The notes: generated from the sequence alone by a model not told the origin. Shown: positions 38,147 through 47,610, numbered from the stretch's first letter. The stretch is 64,000 nucleotides of DNA from Sphingobacterium zeae (GCF_030818895.1 NZ_JAUTBA010000001.1:2914001-2978000); one strand, 5' to 3'. Numbers and translations are program-made.

Positions 38147-38178
38147 TTTGTTTTTAGCGAAAATTGCCTTTAAATTTG
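38147..38178 (+). promoter_or_regulatory. Bacteroidota promoter of pckA
   Basis: TTTG (38147-38150), 20 bp, then TAAATTTG (38171-38178) is an exact consensus match. It places the transcription start near 38185 and selects the ATG at 38205 over the in-frame ATG at 38148. Confidence 0.85.
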
Positions 38179-38204
38179 AGCACATTTTAAAACAAACAAA
38201 AAAT

Positions 38205-39821
38205 ATGAAAAAGGGTAACATTGGAAACGCGCCTGATTTGAAATATTTGAAAATTGATAGCACGAAAAGTGTATTTTATCAATTACCCGTTTCTGAATTG
38301 GTTCAACATGCTTTGGTAAATCAAGAGGGGAGGCTTTCTGATACAGGAGCGCTTGCTGCTGATACGGGAAGATTTACGGGGAGGTCCCCCAAAGATCGCT
38401 TCCTGGTGGAGGACTCTTTAACTAAACACAGTGTATGGTGGGGGGAAGTCAATCAGCGGATGTCTCCAGATCATTTTGAGGCGCTATTTTCGTTGGTAGC
38501 CTCGCACCTGGCTGAGCGAAATATCTACATCAGAGATTGCGCTGCGGGTGCCGATCCGATTTATCAGATTGGTATACGTGTTGTTACAGAGACAGCTTAT
38601 CAAAGTATATTTGCCAACAACTTATTCTTACGTCCGGAGCCCAATCCAGAAGTTCGGCCACCTTGGTCTATCTTGGCTGCTCCGACCTTGTCTATTAAAG
38701 AACCACATGCATATGGTATCCTTAACGAAAATTTTGTTGCAATTGATTTTACGAAGAAAATTGTATTGATTGCTGGGACGGGTTATACGGGGGAAATTAA
38801 AAAGAGTATTTTTTCGATCTTGAATTTTATTTTACCATTCGAGCATAACGTCCTTTCTATGCACTGTTCGGCCAATACTTCCGACGATGGAGATACTGCA
38901 CTGTTTTTTGGGCTTTCGGGTACTGGAAAGACGACGCTGTCTGCTGACAAAAACAGGCGGTTAATTGGGGACGATGAGCATGGGTGGAGTGAACGGGGAG
39001 TTTTCAATTTTGAAGGAGGTTGTTATGCCAAATGTGTTGGTCTATCAGCTGATAAGGAACCGGAGATCTATCATGCCATTCGTTTTGGTTCGCTGCTGGA
39101 AAATGTGGTTTTGGATGAGCAGGATAAACCTGATTACAATGACATCAGTAAAACCGAGAATACGCGCGTGTCTTATCCAATAGATTTCATGGAAAATGCC
39201 GAAATAAGCGGTATTGGCAATGAGCCGGCTCATATTTTTTTCTTGACAGCGGATGCTTTTGGTGTACTTCCGCCCATTTCATTGTTGTCTACTGACCAGG
39301 CTGTCTATCATTTTGTAAGTGGCTATACCGCAAAGGTTGCGGGTACAGAGGTGGGGGTAAAGGAACCTATGGCTGCATTTTCAACTTGCTTTGGACAGGC
39401 ATTTTTACCACTGCATCCCGGGAAATATGCGGCGTTACTTCGGTCAAAACTAGAACAGAATCGTAATATTAAAGTCTGGTTGGTGAATACGGGCTGGATT
39501 GCAGGTCCTTATGGAATAGGACGGCGGATTAAACTCGCCTATACGAGAGCGTTAATCCGAGCCGCAATGGATGGTTCGTTATTAGAATCTCAATTTAATA
39601 GACACGATATCTTTGGGTTAGACTATCCGACCAGTTGCGGAGCGTATGTTCCCGAGCAAATCATGGATCCCCGGGGCTTATGGAATAACGATGAGGCCTA
39701 TGATATGCAGGCAAAACGCTTGGCGAAACTATTCATAGCAAACTTTGAAAAATTTAATAACGAAATGCCAGCGACCGTTCTCGCGGCAGGCCCTAAAATT
39801 GAGCCCACTGTCGTCGTTTAA
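38205..39821 (+). CDS. pckA: Phosphoenolpyruvate carboxykinase (ATP)
   Basis: The 538-aa enzyme converts oxaloacetate and ATP to phosphoenolpyruvate, the first step of gluconeogenesis. Signatures: TGRFTGRSPKDRFLV, the ATP P-loop GLSGTGKTTLS (236-246, K242), the metal site LIGDDEHGW, and VKEPMAAFSTCFGQAF. Length is normal for the ATP-dependent family. The start is set by the consensus promoter that overlaps the longer frame. With the two aconitases it fits a TCA/gluconeogenic neighbourhood, but each has its own transcription unit. Confidence 0.96.
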   Translation: MKKGNIGNAPDLKYLKIDSTKSVFYQLPVSELVQHALVNQEGRLSDTGALAADTGRFTGRSPKDRFLVEDSLTKHSVWWGEVNQRMSPDHFEALFSLVASHLAERNIYIRDCAAGADPIYQIGIRVVTETAYQSIFANNLFLRPEPNPEVRPPWSILAAPTLSIKEPHAYGILNENFVAIDFTKKIVLIAGTGYTGEIKKSIFSILNFILPFEHNVLSMHCSANTSDDGDTALFFGLSGTGKTTLSADKNRRLIGDDEHGWSERGVFNFEGGCYAKCVGLSADKEPEIYHAIRFGSLLENVVLDEQDKPDYNDISKTENTRVSYPIDFMENAEISGIGNEPAHIFFLTADAFGVLPPISLLSTDQAVYHFVSGYTAKVAGTEVGVKEPMAAFSTCFGQAFLPLHPGKYAALLRSKLEQNRNIKVWLVNTGWIAGPYGIGRRIKLAYTRALIRAAMDGSLLESQFNRHDIFGLDYPTSCGAYVPEQIMDPRGLWNNDEAYDMQAKRLAKLFIANFEKFNNEMPATVLAAGPKIEPTVVV

Positions 39822-39831
39822 TTCATTTTGC

Positions 39832-39889
39832 ATTCGTACAACAGAAAGAGTGAACATGGGATCTCTCTTTTTGTTGTACGAATTTTTTT
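39832..39889. terminator. Terminator between convergent pckA and ppk2
   Basis: ATTCGTACAACA pairs with TGTTGTACGAAT, with an inner AAAGAG/CTCTTT stem, followed by seven T residues. Confidence 0.9.
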
Positions 39890-39905
39890 GTGGGGATGAA
39901 AATCT

Positions 39906-40715
39906 TTAATCGTGTTTTTTAATGAAAGAATCTACTTGCTCCTGCTCGGTTCCGACAAGGGCATTAATGATAACCTTAAAAGCTGCCAATCGTGCTTTTT
40001 TCTTATTGTCTTTAACAATTTCAAACCAGGGTGATTTTTTTGATCCTGTTTGCTTAAAGAGGTTTTCAATATAATCGGTGTAAATATCCCATTTTTCCTG
40101 TGCCTGTTGGTCGAGCGTTCCTATTTTCCATCGCTTGAGAATATCTTCCTGACGCTCTTTCAATCTTTCGGCCTGTTCTTCTTTGCTGATGCTCAGAAAT
40201 AACTTGATGACAATGATGCCATCGTCAATTAATTGTTTTTCAAATTCTGGAACCTGACTCATAAATAATTCATGTTGTTCTTTAGTGCAGAATCCAAATA
40301 CGGGTTCCACTACAGCACGGTTATACCAGCTTCTATCGAAGATGACAATTTCTCCGGCATTAGGAAGCTGTTTGATATAGCGTTGAAAATACCACTGTCC
40401 AGCTTCTTCATCGGTTGGTTTCGGTAAAGCGACAATGCGAACCTTTTTAGGATTTAAATATTGGGCTACGCGGCCTATTGTGCCGCCTTTGCCGGCAGCG
40501 TCCCTGCCTTCAAAAATAATGAGCACCCGCTTCCCTTTTTCAATGATTTCGTATTGGAGCTCCAACAACTTGACCTGTAGTCCATAGAGCTCTTTTTCAT
40601 AATCGTAAACATCGTTGAACTTTTTTATTTCAAGAATGCCCTGTTGCTCCAGGTAATTTAAAACATCTTTGTTTTCGTGGATCTTCTGAAGTTCATTTAA
40701 ATCGTATTCTGCCAT
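39906..40715 (-). CDS. ppk2: Polyphosphate kinase 2 family protein
   Basis: The 269-aa protein (from the Met at 40715, MAEYDLNELQKIHENKD) has the PPK2 core: Walker A-like EGRDAAGKGGTIGR, the ALPKPTDEEAGQWYFQRY segment, IVIFDRSWYNRAVVEPV (Walker B/lid) and the KLFLSISKEEQ...R lid region. PPK2 enzymes phosphorylate nucleotides with polyphosphate. The preference for GDP, ADP or nucleoside monophosphates is not decidable by eye. The frame extends 21 codons upstream, but that part is unlike the family N-terminus. A TTTG plus TAACTTTA pair upstream is a weak promoter candidate. Confidence 0.93.
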   Translation of the reverse strand: MAEYDLNELQKIHENKDVLNYLEQQGILEIKKFNDVYDYEKELYGLQVKLLELQYEIIEKGKRVLIIFEGRDAAGKGGTIGRVAQYLNPKKVRIVALPKPTDEEAGQWYFQRYIKQLPNAGEIVIFDRSWYNRAVVEPVFGFCTKEQHELFMSQVPEFEKQLIDDGIIVIKLFLSISKEEQAERLKERQEDILKRWKIGTLDQQAQEKWDIYTDYIENLFKQTGSKKSPWFEIVKDNKKKARLAAFKVIINALVGTEQEQVDSFIKKHD

Positions 40716-40806
40716 AGGATATTTATTTAAGCGATCGTTTTTATTAAAGTTACTTATTGAATTGTTAAAAAATGTCAAATTTGAAATAAAACTTACGTTT
40801 CAAATA

Positions 40807-40878
40807 CTAATATGTGGTTAGATTACGTTTCTTAATCAGAGCACCAAATGGATGTTCAACATAGATTAGACTTTTCAT
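40807..40878 (-). pseudogene. Possible transposase relic (23-codon fragment)
   Basis: A minus-strand micro-ORF encodes MKSLIYVEHPFGALIKKRN and then a stop. VEHPFG resembles the conserved segment near the end of IS1182-like transposases. It may be a coincidence; no flanking transposase sequence is visible. Confidence 0.3.
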
Positions 40879-40939
40879 AAATTTAGGTTAATAATTGGTA
40901 AGGTTAGCTCGGAGTTCCCCACTTCGAGCTTTATTTTAT
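40870..40939 (+). repeat. Copy 1 of a 70-nt repeated element ending in a terminator-like hairpin
   Basis: ACTTTTCATAAAT, AGGTTAATA and GAGTTCCCC blocks are shared with the copy at 41069. The 3' part folds as AGCTCGGAGT-TCCCC-ACTTCGAGCT followed by a T-rich TTATTTTAT. It could be the 3' end of a small RNA or a duplicated terminator. Confidence 0.6.
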
Positions 40940-41068
40940 GCTAACCATTAGGCGGAATATGGGAGACGTAGTGTCTGAACTATCTTGCGGATGCCCTGAA
41001 TGTTAAAAAATGTTAAACGCATGTTGTGGATATAATGATTAGCGAATAGTAGCGTTTTTACTACAAAT

Positions 41069-41138
41069 ACTTTTCATAAATAGGTTAATATATGGCTAAC
41101 GAAAGCTCAGAGTTCCCCGCTCTGGGCTTTCTATTTTA
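41069..41138 (+). repeat. Copy 2 of a 70-nt repeated element ending in a terminator-like hairpin
   Basis: It matches copy 1 in the 5' half. The hairpin reads AGCTCAGAG-TTCCCCG-CTCTGGGCT, paired throughout although its stem bases differ from copy 1, followed by a T-rich tail. It also contains a 15-codon ORF (MANESSEFPALGFLF) that is probably incidental. The whole 40779-41251 interval has no conventional gene. Confidence 0.6.
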
Positions 41139-41251
41139 ATTATAACTTATCAATCGCCGCATGATAGCATTGTTGGATATGTTGAGGTATTGCATTGATG
41201 GTCCTTTTGAATAGATGCGGGGTGTTAATGCATCTGAAGATTAATAAAAAC

Positions 41252-41284
41252 AAATGGCCAAGATTTATAGTCTCGGCCATCTTT
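41252..41284 (-). terminator. Intrinsic terminator of smc
   Basis: TGGCCAAGATT and AGTCTCGGCCA form a mostly paired stem (41255-41279), followed on the minus strand by TTTGTTTTTATT. Confidence 0.75.
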
Positions 41285-41305
41285 TTAAGCTATTGTTTTG
41301 CGTGG

Positions 41306-44300
41306 TCAGGCCACTTCCCGTAGATCCACAGCCACTACGCGCGATACACCTTGTTCTACCATGGTCACTCCATATATGATATCTGTGCTTGCGATTGTTT
41401 TCTTATTGTGCGAGACTACTATAAATTGGGAATTTTTAGAGAAATCCCGGATAATATTGTTGAATTTATCAATGTTGGTATCATCCAAAGGAGCATCCAC
41501 CTCATCGAATATACAAAATGGCGCTGGCTTAGAAAGATATAGTGAAAACAGCAAGGCTGTAGAAGTCAATGTTTTCTCGCCACCCGATAGCTGATTAATA
41601 GACAATGGTCTTTTTCCTTTTGGTCTAGCGATAATATCGATGTCTGAATCCAAAGGATTGCTTGGGTCTGTCAAGATCAGATCACAGCTATCTTCTTCGT
41701 TAAATAACGAACGGAATACTTTGACAAAGTTATTTCTCACTGCATCGAATGTAAACATGAACTGCACTTTAGCGGTGTCGTCGATTTCCTTGATCGTCGC
41801 CATCAAAGATCCTTTTGCTTCGATCAAATCTGCTTTTTCTTTATTGATGAAATCATAACGTTCGTTCATCTCATCGAAAGCCTCTTTGGCCATCAGATTG
41901 ATGGTACCGAATTCGTCTAGCTGTTTCTTAAGTTTACTGCATTTTGCCGTCAGTGTAGCTTGGTCTTCTGTAAGCTGAGGAATCTCCTCTCGATCGATTA
42001 AGTCTTTAAGTTCAATGTTAAATTCGACGGAAAGACGTTCTTTTAATGCATTCAGGTCAATTTGAAGGCTTGTTTTTTTATCTTTAATTTCGGAAACAAG
42101 GAAATCGCTTTGTTCTTTCGAACGCCGTAATTGGGTTAACGAATCTTCCAGGTTATTGATTTTTTGTTTATCTGCATAATAGCTGTCTTCCAATTCTTTG
42201 AGTCCATCTTCTAAGGCGATCTTCTGCTCGTACATGGCGATAAGATCTTGATCTTCATCGTCCTCAAATGGAATGGTGGTACGCAATGCAGCTTGCACTT
42301 CAATCAGTTCTGCACTATTTTTTTCGATACGGATTTCGTGATCGTCTTTTTGTGTTTCTCTAAATTCCAGATCTTTGGCGATATTGGAAACTTTGTTTAA
42401 CTGTTGGTGGTAAGCAATATTCTCTTGATTATATCTAGTCGATTCTTCGTTGAGTATTTCAGAGATTTCATGAAATTGGTCTTGCAGTAGCGCTAACTCG
42501 ATAACGCTCTGTTCCTTTTCTAGTCGTAACTCTTGGATTTGAGGCTCAGCAATTTTTAAATTCGACTCGATAGCAGTAATTTTCTCTTCAATATCTTTTT
42601 TGCGTGTTTGGGAGTTGTTGATGAAAGTTTGATATTGCTCTTGCTTTGTTTTGACAGTAATTAATTCGTTATTGAGCCGATTGAACTGAAAACGCAACTC
42701 ATTGATCAGCTCTTTCTGGGAGTTGCCCCGTAAGGTTTCCAGACGCGCTGTTTCTGCCGTTATTTTATTTTCAAGTTTTCCAATTTCTTGGTTGATCGTC
42801 TTGATCTCTTGGGACAACACTTCGAGGTTTTTAGCTCTACCAATACGTTTGCCTTCAAACAGTCCTACAGATCCACCTGACATACCCAAATGATGTTTTG
42901 CATACCCTCCGTTTTTTTGCAAAATTACCTGTCCTGATTCGGGAAGTTTCTCATCCAGATCTTTTTCATGCTCCTGTTTAAGGATGAAAACCTGCTGGAG
43001 TAGTAAGGTGCACAAAGACTTGTACTTTTCGTCTACTGTAATCACATCCAAGGCCGACATTAAATTATTATTCGGTATAGGAGGTGGGGTAGGAGTCGTC
43101 GTTATTGCATCTAGAACAAAGAAATTTGCGCGTCCTTTTGCGGCGTCGCTTAGTAGCTGAATGGCTTGAACAGCATCCTGTTGTGTATCGACAACATAAT
43201 GGTTCATAATGGGCTCAAGGTAATTCTCGATAGCGACTCGGTAATCTTCCTGACAAAACAATACATCTGAAAGCAGCGGTGGTTGTTTTTTCCAGCCTGC
43301 ATTTTTCCTCAAAAAACGGATGGAGTCTGGAAAACCTTCCAAATTGTCAACCAGAGATTTTGTCAGATTATATTCGTTTTGTTTGGCATCTACCAGACGA
43401 AGATCTTTGGCAAGTTGGGCTTTGAATTCTTCTAAGTTTGCTTGACATTGACTGATCTGCCCCTGGAGCTCTTCTTCCAGTTGATTTGCCGAATCGTACT
43501 GTAATTGCTGTGCTTCCACACGCCCTTCCAGCTCTACGACAGCGGAATTGAACTGTTGTAATTCATTTTCTTTCGCTTCGGTATCCTCACTATTGCGAAT
43601 TAGTTCTTGTAAAAGAGCCTCTTTCTGTATCGTAAATACGGCAAGATCTTTTTCCAATTTATAGATCTTTGCCTGTAAATCGGCATTACTTTTATTAAAA
43701 ATATCGAGCTTTCCTTTTGCAGATTGTTGCTGCCCTCTTAGTTCTTCAACTTCTGATTTATTCGACTCCAGGTTACTTTTTAATCCGTCCAGTTTATTTT
43801 GTTCGTCAAATAACTCTTCGTTTAATCGCTTAATGGTATAGACTACGTGATTAAGTTGTTGTTTGTCGCTGGTAATATCGATGCTTAGACGATTTTCTTT
43901 ATCTTGGAGATTTTTAACCTTTTCGTTTTTGATCTTTTTTTCAGATTCGTAACCACGAATTTTATTTACGAATTCCTGGGTAGTTTTCTGCTGTACCGAC
44001 AGGTTTTTTTCCTGCTCTAAGTTTGTTTGACGGAGCGATTGGAGTTCATTTTCCGCATGCAAGATACTCTGTTGTGCATTTTGCGCATCTTTTTGGACTT
44101 TAGATTCTTGTGTCTGAAGCCGTTCTAGTTCTGTCGAGAAATCAGCGATTTTATAATAGGCCAGATCGATACTGCTCTGTCGGTATTCTGATTTGAGTAA
44201 GGTGTATTTCTCTGCTTTTTTAGCTTGATTTTCTAACGATTTAAGGTTCTTTGTAATTTCAAAAAGCAGGTCGTCCACACGACTAAGATCGGCTTCTGTA

Positions 44301-44848
44301 TCTCTTAATTTCGCTAGGGTCTGTTTTTTACGTACTTTATATTTTGAAATTCCGGATGCTTCTTCAAATAGGTTTCGACGAGAGTTATCTTTATTATTGA
44401 TGATTTCATCAATCATTTTCAATTCAATAATGGAATAACTATCGGCGCCCACACCAGTATCCAAAAACAAATCAGTAATATCTTTTAAACGACATTTCAC
44501 ATCATTCAATCGATATTCGCTATCGCCGTTTCGGAATAATTTTCGGGTGACAGTAACTGTGGAGAATTCAGTTGGTAAAATATTATTGTTATTATTGAAG
44601 GTCAGCGATACCTCTGCAAGATTTGCGGGCTTTCTATTTTTCGTTCCGTTGAAAATAATATTTTCCATTTTATCTGAGCGCAACATCTTCGTACTCTGCT
44701 CTCCGAGTACCCAGCGTATTGCATCGACCACATTGGATTTTCCACATCCATTGGGGCCAACAATTGCTGTGACACCGTCATTGAAGTTGATCGTGATTTT
44801 ATCTCCGAAACTCTTAAATCCTTTAATTTCTAGTTTGGTTAACTGCAT
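41306..44848 (-). CDS. smc: Chromosome segregation protein SMC
   Basis: The 1180-aa protein has full SMC architecture: N-terminal head with Walker A GPNGCGKSN (31-39), coiled coil ~170-500, a hinge ~510-640, a returning coiled coil ~670-1000, and a C-terminal head with signature LSGGEKTLTSTALL and Walker B FCIFDEVDAPLDD. It forms the ATP-driven condensin core that organises and segregates the chromosome. Kleisin and accessory subunits are not in the window. It sits upstream of nothing obviously related; the FrnE-like gene lies behind it on the same strand. Confidence 0.97.
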   Translation of the reverse strand: MQLTKLEIKGFKSFGDKITINFNDGVTAIVGPNGCGKSNVVDAIRWVLGEQSTKMLRSDKMENIIFNGTKNRKPANLAEVSLTFNNNNNILPTEFSTVTVTRKLFRNGDSEYRLNDVKCRLKDITDLFLDTGVGADSYSIIELKMIDEIINNKDNSRRNLFEEASGISKYKVRKKQTLAKLRDTEADLSRVDDLLFEITKNLKSLENQAKKAEKYTLLKSEYRQSSIDLAYYKIADFSTELERLQTQESKVQKDAQNAQQSILHAENELQSLRQTNLEQEKNLSVQQKTTQEFVNKIRGYESEKKIKNEKVKNLQDKENRLSIDITSDKQQLNHVVYTIKRLNEELFDEQNKLDGLKSNLESNKSEVEELRGQQQSAKGKLDIFNKSNADLQAKIYKLEKDLAVFTIQKEALLQELIRNSEDTEAKENELQQFNSAVVELEGRVEAQQLQYDSANQLEEELQGQISQCQANLEEFKAQLAKDLRLVDAKQNEYNLTKSLVDNLEGFPDSIRFLRKNAGWKKQPPLLSDVLFCQEDYRVAIENYLEPIMNHYVVDTQQDAVQAIQLLSDAAKGRANFFVLDAITTTPTPPPIPNNNLMSALDVITVDEKYKSLCTLLLQQVFILKQEHEKDLDEKLPESGQVILQKNGGYAKHHLGMSGGSVGLFEGKRIGRAKNLEVLSQEIKTINQEIGKLENKITAETARLETLRGNSQKELINELRFQFNRLNNELITVKTKQEQYQTFINNSQTRKKDIEEKITAIESNLKIAEPQIQELRLEKEQSVIELALLQDQFHEISEILNEESTRYNQENIAYHQQLNKVSNIAKDLEFRETQKDDHEIRIEKNSAELIEVQAALRTTIPFEDDEDQDLIAMYEQKIALEDGLKELEDSYYADKQKINNLEDSLTQLRRSKEQSDFLVSEIKDKKTSLQIDLNALKERLSVEFNIELKDLIDREEIPQLTEDQATLTAKCSKLKKQLDEFGTINLMAKEAFDEMNERYDFINKEKADLIEAKGSLMATIKEIDDTAKVQFMFTFDAVRNNFVKVFRSLFNEEDSCDLILTDPSNPLDSDIDIIARPKGKRPLSINQLSGGEKTLTSTALLFSLYLSKPAPFCIFDEVDAPLDDTNIDKFNNIIRDFSKNSQFIVVSHNKKTIASTDIIYGVTMVEQGVSRVVAVDLREVA

Positions 44849-44917
44849 TTATACCAAATTTGTTTGTCGTTATAAGCTTGCGAAAATAGTAAAATTAAAC
44901 AAGATTTTTTTCTTTCT

Positions 44918-45622
44918 TTATTCACATTTTCCTGTTTCAGGATCACATGAAGGGCCTTCTTCACCTCTTTGTTGCAGCGGAGCAGATTGGCTCGCTAAGC
45001 ATTCATTTATGGTATTATGAAAAACTTCCATGGGCTGTGCTCCGGGGATGGCATATTTTCGGTCGAATACAAAGAAAGGAACACCTCGCAGTCCTAAATT
45101 AACGCCTTCTTGGATATCTTGCGCAACATCGTAAGCAAAATCATCCGATTCGAGCAAGTTTTGAATTTCATGAGCAGGAAGTTCGTATTGAGTCGCAATA
45201 TGCGTAAGAACTTGGTTGTCATTGATATTTAGGCCGTCGGTGAAATGCGCTTTAAACAACGCTTTCTTAATTGGTGTACCTTTTTGATAGCCTTGGGCAA
45301 AATGGATCAGGCGATGCGCTTTTCGTGTATTTACGACAACTGCTTTATCAAAATTCAGGGCAATTCCCAGCTCCCTTCCCTGTGCACTGAGTTGTGATGT
45401 CATAGCAACCACATCATCCATACTCATTCCTTTCGTTTGTACAAGATAGTCATAAGTCGGTATCGCCGGCGCATCTTCGGGATAGTCGGGGTTAAGCTGA
45501 TAAGATTTCCAGATAATTTCAGCCGCAGGCTTATTTGCGGATTCATGAAGTGCCATTTCGAGCTTTGTCAGGCCAATATAACAAAATGGACAAATGATGT
45601 CCGACCAAATTTCTATTTTCAT
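44918..45622 (-). CDS. DsbA family oxidoreductase, FrnE-like
   Basis: From the Met at 45622 (MKIEIWSDIICPFCYIG) the product is 234 aa, the normal length of FrnE/2-hydroxychromene-2-carboxylate isomerase-like thioredoxin-fold proteins. The CPFC active site is at residues 11-14. Family features GVPFFVF and a substrate-binding helical insertion follow. The longer frame would add a hydrophobic lead of 28 residues not seen in the family. The C-terminus ends CDPETGKCE, an extra Cys pair found in some members. Likely a cytoplasmic thiol-disulfide protein. Confidence 0.9.
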   Translation of the reverse strand: MKIEIWSDIICPFCYIGLTKLEMALHESANKPAAEIIWKSYQLNPDYPEDAPAIPTYDYLVQTKGMSMDDVVAMTSQLSAQGRELGIALNFDKAVVVNTRKAHRLIHFAQGYQKGTPIKKALFKAHFTDGLNINDNQVLTHIATQYELPAHEIQNLLESDDFAYDVAQDIQEGVNLGLRGVPFFVFDRKYAIPGAQPMEVFHNTINECLASQSAPLQQRGEEGPSCDPETGKCE

Positions 45623-45730
45623 ATTTCTTTTTTTACTGCGTATATTGTAATCAAAAATACATATAATAACGATGATAATGAGTTTACATTGTTTTTGGAA
45701 TGTCAACAGATTATTATTTAATGTTTATCC

Positions 45731-46543
45731 ATGTTAGAGAAATCTTTTTTGAATCGTAAAGTTACACTCGTCCTGGGCGGCGGTGGTGCTAGAGGACTGG
45801 TACATATTGGCATTATCAGGCGGTTGGAAGAGTTGGGTTTTGAGATCAATGAGGTCGTAGGGTGTTCTATAGGAGCACTCGTTGGCGGAATTTATGCGCA
45901 GGGAAAGATGGATCTTTTGGAAGATTGGATGCTTCGCTTGACAAAAAAGTCGGTCTTTAACATGATGGATTTTAGCTGGAGAGGATTGGGCATGATGAAA
46001 GGGGTAAAGGTGTTTAACGCATTAAAGTCCGTTATCCCCGATGGTAATATAGAAACATTTCCAATTTTGTTCAAAGCTGTGGCTACGGATCTCAATTACG
46101 AAAAGGAAGTCGTACTGGATTTTGGGAGCATGTATGATGCTATTCGCGCTTCTATCGCCATTCCTGCAGTGTTTACGGCGGTGGAGGAAAACAAGCATGT
46201 GTATGTTGACGGTGGTGTTTTAAATCCATTACCCATCAATCATGTAACAAGGAAAGAAAACTTGATCATTGCGGTTAACCTTGAGTCGAAACCAGACAAA
46301 CAATATTCTGTCATCAAAAAACTCGATCCGAAAACGTCGAATTCATTGGATATTCTGCAGGCGTCTTACTATGTGATGCGCAGGAAAATGAGTCAGATGA
46401 TAGTCGACTTATATCGCCCGGACGTCGTTGTTGACATACCTTATAATATCTGTAACCTATGGGATTATCATCGGACTGAATTTTTGGTTCAAAAAGGAAA
46501 GGATTATATAGAGCAGGCACTAAAGGAAACAGCGTCCGGGTAA
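45731..46543 (+). CDS. Patatin-like phospholipase family protein
   Basis: The 270-aa protein carries the patatin oxyanion hole GGGGARG, the nucleophile motif GCSIG (Ser in residues ~43-47) and the catalytic Asp in VDGGVLNPLP. It resembles bacterial RssA/YchK-like patatins. Predicted activity is lipid acyl hydrolysis; the physiological substrate is unknown. It has no signal peptide and is divergent from the FrnE-like gene, 108 bp apart. Confidence 0.93.
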   Translation: MLEKSFLNRKVTLVLGGGGARGLVHIGIIRRLEELGFEINEVVGCSIGALVGGIYAQGKMDLLEDWMLRLTKKSVFNMMDFSWRGLGMMKGVKVFNALKSVIPDGNIETFPILFKAVATDLNYEKEVVLDFGSMYDAIRASIAIPAVFTAVEENKHVYVDGGVLNPLPINHVTRKENLIIAVNLESKPDKQYSVIKKLDPKTSNSLDILQASYYVMRRKMSQMIVDLYRPDVVVDIPYNICNLWDYHRTEFLVQKGKDYIEQALKETASG

Positions 46544-46633
46544 AATCAATTTTGATCCGGACGTTGTTTATTTGTGAAAATCATCGTGCGCTCAATTTTA
46601 TCTATTATTTTATGTGAGCAGTTGATCTATTTA

Positions 46634-47548
46634 TTAAAACAAATTTGGGTAATCGCTGATGATGCCATCCACTTTCATCGTTTTTAATTGCGCTATTTCT
46701 TCTTTAGTATTGACCGTCCAAGGAATTACTTTAATACCGGCCTTATGACATTGCTTAATATAATCGTTTGTCACGATTGTATACTGTGGGCTTATACTAT
46801 AGGGTATAAAACCGAGCTCAGCAATTGTTTGTTGGACATCTTTACGTTCTTTTCCATTTATGAGGTAGGACACCCTGATCTGAGGGTAAGCCTTGTGTAA
46901 GTATTTAATTGCCCTACTGTCAAATGACTGAATGATTGTCCTTGCTGCGATTTTCTTATCGGTAATAACCTGAATGATGAGGTCGACAAACTCTTCTACT
47001 CGAGGATGCAATATGCCATCTTGACCGTCTTTACTTTTAACCTCGATATTGTAGAACATCGGAGCGTTTCTTTTATGTTGAGCATATGCTTCCGTACTAT
47101 CAATAAGGTCCGACAGTTTTGCGATACGTGTAACTTGTTTTTTCTGCTGCGGAAAGGCTTTATAAAATTTAGAACCAATATCATACTTAATCAAATCACG
47201 ATAGAGCATGTTATAAACCTTTAAAGATTTATCTTTTTCTGAAATTTCAGCACCATTGGGTTTCAATACAAATTGGGGATTGAGATAGTCATCATGAAAA
47301 ACGACCACTTTGCGATCTTTGGTGATATGGCAATCCATTTCTAACGTGGTCACTTTGTCGATGTCTATCGCATTTTTCATTGCAGCGATAGACTCTTCAG
47401 GATAGAGTCCTCGCCCCCCCCGATGGGCTTCCAAACTCAATTTAGGGAAATTGTCTGAATTTGCTTTCAACGATTCTTTCCTGGCTGAACAAGATAAAAA
47501 TGGTAATAATGTGCCCAAAATGGCAAATTTGAGAAAACTACTTTTCAT
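46634..47548 (-). CDS. Glycerophosphodiester phosphodiesterase family lipoprotein
   Basis: The 304-aa protein starts with a lipoprotein signal (LLPFLSCSARK; Cys20 as lipid anchor). The GDPD TIM-barrel motifs follow: EAHRGGRGLYPEES (catalytic His), LEMDCHITKDRKVVVFHD (metal Glu/Asp and second His), YNIEVKSK and a C-terminal GIISDYPN. It cleaves glycerophosphodiesters to glycerol 3-phosphate. The HRGGRG codons form a run of eight G residues, a possible slippage site. It is divergent from topA. Confidence 0.93.
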   Translation of the reverse strand: MKSSFLKFAILGTLLPFLSCSARKESLKANSDNFPKLSLEAHRGGRGLYPEESIAAMKNAIDIDKVTTLEMDCHITKDRKVVVFHDDYLNPQFVLKPNGAEISEKDKSLKVYNMLYRDLIKYDIGSKFYKAFPQQKKQVTRIAKLSDLIDSTEAYAQHKRNAPMFYNIEVKSKDGQDGILHPRVEEFVDLIIQVITDKKIAARTIIQSFDSRAIKYLHKAYPQIRVSYLINGKERKDVQQTIAELGFIPYSISPQYTIVTNDYIKQCHKAGIKVIPWTVNTKEEIAQLKTMKVDGIISDYPNLF

Positions 47549-47602
47549 TGTCGATCATATTTAAAAAAATAGGGAAGGTTGTTGTATTGCCCTTTCGAAG
47601 AT

Positions 47603-47610
47603 GCAAATAT
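47603..47610 (-). promoter_or_regulatory. -7 element of the GDPD gene promoter
   Basis: On the minus strand TATATTTG fits TAnnTTTG exactly and lies about 55 bp before the start codon. No good -33 element is seen. Confidence 0.5.
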
